Below are positions 55,638-64,000 of a DNA stretch of 64,000 nucleotides, one piece after another. Origin of the DNA: Cycas panzhihuaensis (taxonomy: Eukaryota > Cycadophyta); assembly GCA_023213395.1 (NCBI GenBank), contig CM041465.1, positions 129,959,741 through 130,023,740 of the forward strand. The letters are read 5' to 3'. A program made the position numbers and the translations under genes. Every line of letters starts with the position of its first letter. Within the stretch, counting starts at the first letter, position 1. The notes under the pieces were generated by a model. It was given only the letters and a program-made list of their open reading frames with translations, did not search any database and was not told the DNA's origin.

Positions 55638-56015
55638 TGTAGGATGTGACTTTCCCAATTATTTGCTTGCACACAAGAATGACAATGAAAATAGACGTGA
55701 AATGCAACCTTGTATTAATATTCGAACTCGATTACAAAAAGAGAAGTACACCAAATGGATACACAAGGGAACTTAAGAGTATTGGAGTATAATTCTCACA
55801 AGAGAAGATAATTACACAACACCCTTCTACAATCCATGGCCCTTAAATAGACAAGAGGGAGCCTTTCCCCTACAATCCTATTGGCAAGCTAGACAACCTT
55901 ACATTTCATTGGTAGCTTTAACGGCTCACGCACAAAAGTTAATAACTAGCACTTAAACTCCTAGTGCCTTAACTATGACTGTTAGCATCCTAATTCTGCT
56001 AGCTGCATGTGGTCA
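55638..56015 (-). repeat. 3' LTR of gypsy J (putative)
   Basis: 378 bp with plus-strand ends TGTAGGATG and TGTGGTCA, next to a PPT. There is no second copy in the window, so the ends are inferred from the TG..CA rule and PPT position. Confidence 0.6.
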
Positions 56016-56039
56016 TATAATAGGTCCCCTCTCCTGAGC

Positions 56040-57021
56040 TGCTAAGTCTCCAAAGCGAAGGAGATGCGGATGCTACTTGTACAAAATCTATTGATTTCCA
56101 AATTGCCTCATCTCATTTGTAGCCAGCCCATTGTGCCAAATACTCAGAGATTGTCTTGTTCCGAAGATGGCATTGTCTGTTGACCAACATGCATTCTAGG
56201 GGAACAATGAGAGTTTGTTCTTCATCCAAGATTGGTAGGACTGTTTATGGAGTCGTGCCCTTGCTAAGATATTTCTTGGGACAAGAAACATGGAAGACAT
56301 TATGAATCCTGGTATTGGGCAAGAGTTCTAGAGCATAGGGCACTTCACCAATATGCTGAAGGATTTTAGAAGGGCCATAGTAGTGAGGACAAAGCTTATG
56401 ATTCCTATGATGTTTGAGAGACTGTTGCTTATATGGTTGAAAGCGTAGGAACACAAGATCACCAATGGCAAAAGAGTGATTTGAATGGTGGTGGTGTGCT
56501 AATTGTTTCATTTGATTCTGGGTTCTGATTAAATTTTATTTGAGGATGTTTAAATTTGGTCCATGCGTTGTAGCTTTTGTTGTATGACTACAATGCGAAG
56601 TTTGGCAGCTAGTGTATGGTGGGATGGCGACGGATAACCATAAAGGGCCATGAATGGGAACATCCCTATAGCTGAGTGGTGAGAGGAATTGTACCAGTAT
56701 TCTATAAGGGCTACCCATGATGACCATATTGCCTGGTGTTCAAATGCATACAAACATAAGTAAATATTTGTTAAGAACTTTTGATTGGCTGCTTGTTTGG
56801 GGGTGATAGGCAACACTCATATTGAACGACGTATCTAAGGCTCGAAAGAGCTTTGCCAAAAGGGATTGGTGAACTTTGGATCTCGATGGCACATAATGGT
56901 CGACGGAAAGCCATGGAAACAAAATATCATTGGGAAGTACAAATTTGCGATATGTGATGCTTTATATGAAGTGTGGACTAACAAAAAGTGCACATATTTT
57001 GTTAAGCAGTCAATGACCACT
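56040..57021 (-). pseudogene. gypsy J integrase (second half) and chromodomain
   Basis: The minus strand shows VIDCLTKYVHFL, STIMCHRDPKF where relatives have SDRDP (catalytic Asp replaced by His), then SVAYHPQTSSQSKVLNKYLL where the catalytic Glu is replaced by Lys. GDLVFLRFQPYKQQSLKHHR (56245-56511) is the C-terminal barrel. A decayed chromodomain (TISEYLAQWAGYK then stop) follows near 56110-56160. The integrase is catalytically dead. Confidence 0.85.
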
Positions 57022-57593
57022 TATAGTATTCCTAATATAAGGATGAAGTTGGTTATATAGAAGGAAATAGTATTAGAAATTGGTTTTTAGGAGAATTAAA
57101 AGAAGAATCATTTATTCTATTTTATTATGAAGTCATTTTTTGGAGAGAAAATAAAGAGGTTGGTTTTGAAGGCTATAAATAGAGAAGCCTTCTTCAATTG
57201 TAAAACATTCTTGGAGAATTCTGTTATACTTGGTATAATGGCTTCATGCCTACTGGAGGATCGTGCTCGCCTCGAAGAGTGTTGCCACTATTGGACATTT
57301 GTATCAGGTTCTATTATTGTATTTATCATTATTGTGAATTATCTTTAGTTGAATGATCTATCGTCTGATGAATGAATTGTCTCTACTAAAAGCTCTATTT
57401 AGAATAATTTTCTGCTATGAATATATGAGACATATCCTTGTTATCTGCTAGAAAATCTTATATCCGTCTGTTGTTGTTTGGTGAGGAAATTTTGCTGTAA
57501 CTATATGTAATCTGCTGTGAAATCTCGAAGATTATTACTATGATCTACTAGAATATTATCTTTGTTTTGTTGTTTGCAAGTGGGCCCGCTACA
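57022..57593 (+). repeat. 5' LTR of element I
   Basis: 572 bp; the initial TG has become TA. TATA box GCTATAAATAGAG at 57172-57184. Confidence 0.9.
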
Positions 57594-57595
57594 AT

Positions 57596-57607
57596 TGGTA
57601 TCAGAGC
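57596..57607 (+). promoter_or_regulatory. primer binding site of element I
   Basis: TGGTATCAGAGC, a perfect initiator tRNA-Met complement, two bases after the LTR. Confidence 0.9.
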
Positions 57608-58827
57608 TGTGTGAAAAGCGAATTTGGGGTTGAAATAGAAAATCAGAGCTGTGTGAAAAGTGAACTACACTTTGTCAAAATTCTGCCCTAGCCAATTTTA
57701 AATCAAAGCAAAGATACCAAGGGGTCGAAATGCAAGCAAAAAGAAGATCTCGCACCTTGTCGGAATAAAGGTTATAACCTACCGTGGAGCACCCATCTCT
57801 GTGGAATGCTTGTCTGTTGTAGTGTATGCCCCCTTCATCTGCGATTCAACATTATGTTGTCGAACTCCACTATCATTGAAATTTTGTGAAGATTTTTTAC
57901 ATTGCATATTGTACACCCTATCATCACCGTCTATGCTACACCCATTAAAATGTTGCAGACATCATGAAAGAGTTGTGAAGCTTATCATACCTTGCGCCAT
58001 TACCTATGAGGTCTCCTTTAATGTTAAACCCTGCAGGTTGCCAAGTGATGCGACTGTTGTCACTTGTTGTAGATCATGGCGAAACTGTGGAATACATAGC
58101 AAAGGATTTACATCAAGCTATCGGGTTTGGCGCAACACTATAGTGGTGACAAATACACAACAAATGAAGAAAAGCACCTGTAACCATTGTCACATTATCG
58201 CTTGCAGAGACAGGTGACTCCACCTACATTCACTATCTACAACACAGAAACCATGCCTAGAGAAAAGAGGAGACCAGGTGTGGTATCAATATCGTTTTCA
58301 CTACGAATGATATATGCCTTCAATTCTCTAACACTAGAGTTGTCCATCAAATCCATCAGAGCGCAACAATAGCGAAGTACCATGAGATAGCTTCTGTTGA
58401 TGTGATTCCCCCTTGTGCCAGTTCTATAAAATCGAAGTGCAAGAGCTCGCCCTTGGACATGAGTGCAATCACTTTAGGGATGAAATCTATGGTTCTATTT
58501 TTCCTATAGTTTCATGTATTTCATTTGTTTTGATTTTAGTTTCAAGTCTGCCCTCCAGCCACATGGATATGATTATACGACCAAGGGATTACGTAAAAGA
58601 GAGCTAAACAAAATCTTTTTATCTTTTTCAATGTATTTTTCAAATAAGGTACATGGATGTTTTTGTCCATAACTCCTATTGCAAGTGTCAAATTGTTGTT
58701 TCATCTTAACCGTTGGGTTCCTAGTTCAGAGACGATCATTATGAGTGATCATATATGATAGTTCAGACCAGCAGATGATACATATTTTAATCATTGAAGT
58801 CGCAACTTCTAGTTAAAAGAGGAAAAA
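57608..58827 (+). other. leader of element I
   Basis: 1.2 kb; a 138-codon frame at 57801-58217 rich in Cys/His has no recognised family. No other feature. Confidence 0.5.
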
Positions 58828-59671
58828 ATGACGATTTAGATAGATAAAAGTTCTTTGACAAAATTAGATGAGTCAATAAAGCAACTGCAACAATACTTGC
58901 ACATAACATGCATAATCCAAGATATTAAGCTATTTTTCCCAAGAGAAGGTATAACAACTACAAATTGGCTTCAACATGTTGAAACGCACTATGGATTTTC
59001 ACCAGATACAAATTTTGAGGATTATGGTATTCAGTACTACTTGGAGGGTGAAGCTTATCAATGGTATAAAAATTGCTCTAAAGAAAGATTCATTCGTGAT
59101 TGGGTTTAGTTTAAGGTAGACTTCAGATTAGCATTTTGGGGCCGTGAGGAAATTAGCAGAGAATCAAAGCAGCTAAATAAGAGCACAATAAAAGAAGAAG
59201 AATTAGACGTTGATAGAGAGATCTAGGAATCACCGCAGGAGTCTCAATAAAAATCAATACAGGAGCTACAACACAACAAGGTTGAAGTCCCAAAACAGAA
59301 AGAGGAAAAAACGAAGCATCTTGAAGATGAGTCAGACACTGACAAAGCATAGGTTGAAGTTTAGCACTATGATGAACAATCTAGGCTGAAGTAGCATGAA
59401 GTCATTGACAAGCAGCCAAGAAAAGACCAAATGGACAAGGAATAGATCGAGGAAGAGCCTATATAGGAGGCAGAGGGAGTCAAACATCTGAGTGAGACCC
59501 ACAAGGTACTTAACATGGTTCCAAATCCTAATTTGCACATGCACATTTTATTTGGTAATTTTATCTGTCCTCTTTCATTCTTAAGATCAATAGTAGTAGA
59601 GAAACCCTCTTTTCCCCATCCCATAATTAGCCATAATCCTAATCCCCTTAATTCTAGTTTTTTCATAGGAT
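58828..59671 (+). pseudogene. gag-like ORF of element I
   Basis: Coding-like from about 58855: KLFFPREGITTTNWLQHVET, then YYLEGEAYQWYKN and, after a TAG at 59107-59109, FKVDFRLAFW. This is the Retrotrans_gag helix pattern. A long Glu/Lys-rich tail with six or more stops continues to about 59670. No zinc knuckle, protease or RT follows. Confidence 0.7.
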
Positions 59672-60490
59672 AAATTCCAATTCCCCTTTGCAATCCTAGC
59701 ACAATTCATTGCTTATGTACTCTTTCACACCCTACAGACCATTCTCAATAGAACATTCTAAAACCTCAACTCATTCATCAGGTTTCATCACTTAGCATGA
59801 TTTTTACCCTCTACAGAACTCCTTCCCATTCTTCCCAATCCTATCCACTTCCACACTACTAGTATTGTTTTCTCCCGTTAAATCTCTCGTTTTGTCTGAA
59901 TACCATCTCTAAATCCTTATTAAAATCTTTTTTTTACAAAGAACATTTATCACTAATCCCTCATCTATCTTTTCCCTCAATGGATCCTTATGGTCTGACA
60001 AAACCTGCACAAATTCTCATCTCCATTCAAGCCAAATCCCATACTGCATTCCTTCTTCCTATGCCTTCAAAGCTATGGCTAATCATCACTTCTTCCCTTT
60101 CGTCTTATGATAAGTAATCATCATTTTAGGATCCTCATGATCAATTCTTTTTCCAAAATCTCCATCTAAGTTCTCATTATTTTACTCACCTTTCTTGCCA
60201 CAATCCATTCCACCTTAGGACTAAATGTACAAACATAGAGCAAGATCAACACAAGGCATTAGGGGCATCCCACAAGTCCCAAGATCACTCCAATACAGGT
60301 CCATAAATAGCAAGTACTTGCTCCCAACAACAACAATCAACAAATTCAACTCATTTAGTTGCAAGATCTAACAAGAGCCGCAGGTTGAACCTAGTTGTTA
60401 TGACATGTGGGACTTAACAGGAGGCGGCTGGAAGAACTCATCAAGACTGTACCCAAAATCCCCAATACTTCGAGGGTGAAGTATTATTTT
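59672..60490 (+). other. 3' region of element I, no gene seen
   Basis: A pyrimidine-rich stretch (59700-60200) followed by short frames to the PPT at 60491-60503 (AAGGGGAGGGGAA). Nothing recognisable as pol. Confidence 0.6.
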
Positions 60491-60504
60491 AAGGGGAGGG
60501 GAAT

Positions 60505-61077
60505 TGTAGCATTCCTAAAATAAGGATGAAGCCAGTTTTATAGAAGGAAATAGTATTAGGAAATCAGTTTTTAGGAGAATTAAAAGAGGAATCATTTATT
60601 TTATTTTATTATGAGGCTGGTTTTTTTGAGAAAAAATTAAGAGGTTGGTTTTGAAGGTTATAAATAGAGAAGCCTTCTTTAATTGTAAAACATTCTTGGA
60701 GAATTCTGTTATACTTGATATAATGGCTTCGTGCCATTAGGGCCTCGTGCTTGCCTCGAAGAGAGTTGCCACCGCTGGACATTTGTATCAGGTTATGTTA
60801 TTATAGTTTTCATTACTTTGAATTATCTTTAGTTGAATGATCTCTTGTCTAATGAATGAATTATCTCTACTGAAAGCTTTATTTAGAATATTTTTCTGTT
60901 ATGAATATATGAGACATATCCTCATTATTTGTTGGAAAATCTTGTATCTATTTGTTGTTGTTTAGTGAGGAACTTTTGTTGTAAATATATGTAATTTGTT
61001 GTGAAATATTAGAGGTTATTGTTCTAATCTACTGGAATATTATCTTTGTTCTGTTGTTTGCAAGTGGGCCTGCTACA
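60505..61077 (+). repeat. 3' LTR of element I
   Basis: 573 bp, TGTAGCATTCC to CCTGCTACA; about 8 percent different from the left copy by eye. Confidence 0.9.
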
Positions 61078-61082
61078 CCACT

Positions 61083-62255
61083 AATATGGAGTCATACTCG
61101 ACAAATAAAGGTAGGCTTGTAATAAAGTCCATGGCAATATCTTTCCATTTTCCTTGTGGAATGTGGAGTGGTTGTAAAAGACCTGGTTGAGCTTTAGTGT
61201 CAGCTTTATTACGCTGACACGTGTCAGATTTTGAAATAATGGTTAGAATGGATGGCTTTATGTATGGCCAAAATAAGTCAGAACAAATTCGTTAGTAAGT
61301 TTTATTGAATCTAGAATGGCCTCCTAATGGAGTAGAGTGGTACTCTAATAAGATTTGAGGAATAACGTTGGAGGCTAGGTGGACGAATATGTGGTTTTTA
61401 TATAGAAGGAGATTGTTCTATATGGACAAATTCTTTTGAGTGCGAATTTTGTTGGCCCATTTGGCATAATTTGGTTGAGACTAGTTTTCCTAAGCTAGGT
61501 CTTATACCCATTGGGATGGGGTGCGAAGATGGCATGAATGGAGGATTCTTGTGACGGAATGAGGGAAAGGTCAGTTTGAAGGCAAGAAAGAGCATCTACC
61601 TCTACATTGTCTTGGCCTTTGTTATAAGTGAATATGAAGTCAAAAACTTGGAAGCAGTCATCCCATTTGGCCTATTCCTTTGACAGAACTAGTTGGTCTA
61701 ATAGGCGATAGAGGTTATGGTGATTAGTTAGGATAATGAATTTTGATCTAATGAGATATTGATGCCAATTTTCAATGACATGGAGAATGGCCTTCATTTC
61801 TTTTTGGTAGGTTGACAACCTACATTCATGGTCTTTAAGCTTTTGGTTTTCAAATACAATTGGATGTAGGTTTTACATAAGTATTGCACCCAAGCCGAAA
61901 CTTGATGCATCACACTCTAGTTGGAATGGCTGAGAGAAGTTTGGTGTGGCCAAGATCGGAGTGGAGGACATGACTTCTTTAAGATGATTAAAGGCATTAT
62001 TAGCAAAGGGTGACCATTAGAAAAAAGTCTTTCGAAGTAAATTAGTTAATGGAGTTGCTACAGTTGCATAATTCCAAGCGAACTACCTATAAAATCTATT
62101 AAGCCCCAAGAAAGTGTGCAACTGGGTAAGGCTTTTAGGAATTAGCCAGTTCATAATGACCGATATTTTTTCAAGATCAACCCGAACACCTTCTATGGAG
62201 ATAATGTGGCCAAGGTATTGTAGTTATTTTTTTGAAGATTTATGACACTTGTCAC
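61083..62255 (-). pseudogene. gypsy J RT end, RNase H and integrase N-terminal part
   Basis: Reading the minus strand: YLGHIISIEGVRVDLEKISV (RT thumb), LATPNFSQPFQLECDASSFG LGA (RNase H, Asp present), YNKGQDNVEVDALS, then, with stops, PLHIPQGKWKDIAMDFIT (first integrase Asp). The reading is punctuated by stops. The 5' portion of RT, protease and gag are absent. Confidence 0.8.
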
Positions 62256-62498
62256 ATCAGTTTTTTTATCATTTCTAATTTAGCTAGAGGAAGATGCCCA
62301 TACTTCAAATGCCACAATTTATTAACATCAAAGTTTATAGTAGGACATACTTTCACATCCACATTTGGAATGATAGGATTTGAAAGCAACTTATAAAGAT
62401 CGTAACACTTTACCCCCTTGGCAATTACAACACCATTATTTTTCATATCCAAAACATAGCATTTCATAAAAAATCGTTCTCAGTTTTTTGTTACTGAG
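62256..62498 (-). pseudogene. copia K pre-integrase fragment
   Basis: MKCYVLDMKNNGVVIAKGVK and LWHLKYGHLPLAKLEMIKKL correspond to the end of protease/GAG-pre-integrase. A TGA follows KLM, and integrase proper is missing because of the J junction. Confidence 0.78.
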
Positions 62499-63690
62499 CT
62501 AAGAAATTGAGAGGAGATTCATTTTTAGGTTGGGTGCAAAGAGAACATTTCCAATTTTCTTAATGTTTCCTTGTAAATTAATGGCTATGGTGCCAACCCC
62601 CTTAATATTTAAGGGATACTTATCACCCACTTCAAATGCTTTGTCAATGGAGTAGGGTTTAAGTGATTCAAACCAATCTTCCTTGCTTGTCATGTGGCGA
62701 GTTGCTCTTGAATCAATATACCACACGTCCTTATCTTGAAGGATGGCAGAAAGAGCGACAATGAAGGTTGTTTCTTCATCTTCTTCATTTGTTTGCTCTT
62801 TACTACAATTTTCGGTAGGTCTTTTCCCTTTTTGCATGTCTGCTCGCTTTTGGGGACATTGATAAGGATAGTACCCTAGCTGTCCACAATGATAGCACAC
62901 ATCAAATGTTCTGAACAAATTGGAGAAATGGCTAGGCTTACCACAACTATAACAGATCCTAGCATCGTGAGGAGAATTCATTCGTCCGTGACCCCTATTT
63001 TCAGTCCATCTTCCTCGTGGCGAGCTCAAATTTTGTGGTGTGCGCCCTTCTTCCTCTATATTGGCCTCGGTCTTTGGGTCCTAGATTTAGCCTTGCCACA
63101 AATGCATCTTCTAATTCGGAGGTGTCTTCATACCTTTTGTTTCGTTGTTCCTACCTCAATAGCAGTCCAATTAGCTCATCAGGGGCCATTTTTTCAATTT
63201 GGCCATTATTGGTTATGATATTGATAGTTACATCAAAAGACCTTAGGAGTTTTCCTGCAATCATCTCCACTATTTCTTGCTCTGAAATGGCTACACCTGC
63301 GCTTAATAAATTATTTTGGACTGTGGTAACCCTATGAATGAATTCCGATATAGTCCCTGTTTCCTTTATATATAATTTAAATAATTCTTGCTCTGTTTTT
63401 TTGAGCATATAAATTTTGTAACACCTTCCAAATGTCAAGGCAAGAATTCAAAGTTTCAACATACACTAAAAGATGGTCAGAGATTGACATTTTTAATGTT
63501 ATTACACTAGCATTGTTTCTTTCTTCCTAATTTTTCTGAGCATCCCCAACCATTTCAAGTTTTTCCTCTTTTCCAATCATCAGATTCTAGGCATTTTTGA
63601 CTCGCAGCAAAGTATCTTGATTTTCCAAATATGATAGTTGGAATCTGTTAATTTGTCTTGGTCTCTTAGGGAAAGGACAATAGATGCCAC
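62499..63690 (-). pseudogene. copia K gag and protease
   Basis: The gag capsid part is 63690-63151 (NYHIWKIK start, LDIWKVLQNLY, SEFIHRVTTVQNNLLSAGVA), with a frame change near 63420. Two knuckle-like units follow near 62870-62960: CYSCGKPSHFSNL lacks the last Cys and CYHCGQLGYYPYQC has Tyr for His. The protease motif is WYIDSRATRHMTS, with Arg replacing Gly of DSG. It is inactive. Confidence 0.8.
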
Positions 63691-64000
63691 TTTTTATTAA
63701 CAGAGATTGATTTAATGCAGAATATGCGTACTGGCATGCGGATTTGTACAAAAGCTAATTGTATGAGATAAGGAAAAAAGTACCTCAAAAGATAGATTTT
63801 TTTGTGAGGATTCCAGATCTGGTATTATTTTTTGAAAACAGTCTTTAACTGAGGATTAAAATAACTCGAAAACAGAGATGGGGTGGCTAGGTTTTTAATG
63901 AAAAATGCTTAGAAAATCTTCAATCTTTCGTCAAACTTTAGAAAACTAGATTCAAAATCTTTGAAATGCTCAGATGTAAATATTTTAAAAGATTTTACCT
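63691..64000. other. probable leader of copia K
   Basis: A/T-rich, no frame recognised; it continues past the window edge. Confidence 0.5.

Larger units (their letters stand above)
57022..61077 (+). mobile_element. gag-only gypsy-type LTR element I
   Basis: LTRs 57022-57593 and 60505-61077 are flanked by perfect TSDs CCACT (57017-57021, 61078-61082). There is a PBS at 57596-57607 and a PPT at 60491-60503. The 2.9-kb interior has a gag-like frame and no pol motif. LTRs start TATAGTATTCC/TGTAGCATTCC, related in their ends to C, G and H. It is likely non-autonomous, mobilised by a related gypsy element. Confidence 0.9.
55638..62255 (-). mobile_element. Ty3/gypsy chromodomain retrotransposon J, truncated and degenerate
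   Basis: On the minus strand: RT end and RNase H (62255-61600), integrase (61200-61083 and 57021-56245), chromodomain-like end (56245-56050), PPT AGGAGAGGGGACC (56022-56034) and a 3' LTR (55638-56015). The 5' part is missing; the sequence passes at about 62255 into copia K. Element I is inserted in integrase. Confidence 0.8.
62256..64000 (-). mobile_element. truncated Ty1/copia element K
   Basis: Minus-strand gag, protease and the start of GAG-pre-integrase (LWHLKYGHLPLAKLEMIKKL) end at about 62256, where gypsy J sequence begins. No LTR is in view; the 5' leader runs off the right edge. It belongs to a different copia family from A, D and E. Confidence 0.8.

Noticed and set aside
57801-58217. 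138-codon Cys-rich frame in element I leader as a real gene
   Set aside because: No recognised motif, in a leader with weak coding character and next to a decayed gag; too little support.

Overview
This window is nuclear DNA from a vascular plant with a large, retrotransposon-rich genome. The evidence is plant-type Ty1/copia and Ty3/gypsy LTR elements primed by initiator tRNA-Met, three exons of a plant zeta-class phospholipase D, and captured fragments of a plant GBF-interacting-protein-1-like gene. I cannot choose between a gymnosperm and another large-genome plant from sequence alone. No rRNA, tRNA or CRISPR array was seen. I assigned letters to the elements and placed boundaries by finding matching LTRs, 5-bp target-site duplications (TSDs), primer binding sites (PBS) and polypurine tracts (PPT).

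Left block, 1-12367. The 3' end and 3' LTR of a plus-strand gypsy element (C) are split by a non-autonomous minus-strand LTR element B (144-11947, TSD TATAC). B carries a gag fragment fused to an unidentified reading frame and two inverted fragments of a GIP1-like host gene. B contains a minus-strand copia element A (590-7790, TSD AGACA). The inner element's LTRs are more diverged than the outer element's, which suggests that B and A moved together as one compound unit.

Middle block, 13592-50412. A copia element D (minus) contains gypsy H (plus, 16513-45668). H contains gypsy F (plus, 21543-45025, TSD AAGAC). F carries copia E (plus, 22109-29691) in its 5' LTR and gypsy G (plus, 32476-38353) in its protease region. 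Removing each insert rejoins the interrupted frame or LTR, and by-eye LTR divergence falls with nesting depth (D most, then H and F, then E and G). H and G are chromodomain gypsy elements. F is a different type: it has four zinc knuckles, two extra gag-like modules between protease and reverse transcriptase, an extra ORF after integrase, and a PBS that does not match initiator tRNA-Met.

Right block, 50413-64000. Three intact, in-phase exons of a zeta-type phospholipase D lie at 51376-52108. About 3.5 kb without recognisable genes follows. Then comes a degenerate minus-strand chromodomain gypsy element J (55638-62255), split by a gag-only gypsy element I (57022-61077, TSD CCACT). J abuts a truncated minus-strand copia element K that runs off the window. 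The elements to the left may lie inside an intron or 5' flank of the phospholipase gene.

Nearly every retroelement frame is broken by stops, frameshifts or lost catalytic residues, so I expect no autonomous element here. The phospholipase exons are the only clearly intact host coding sequence.
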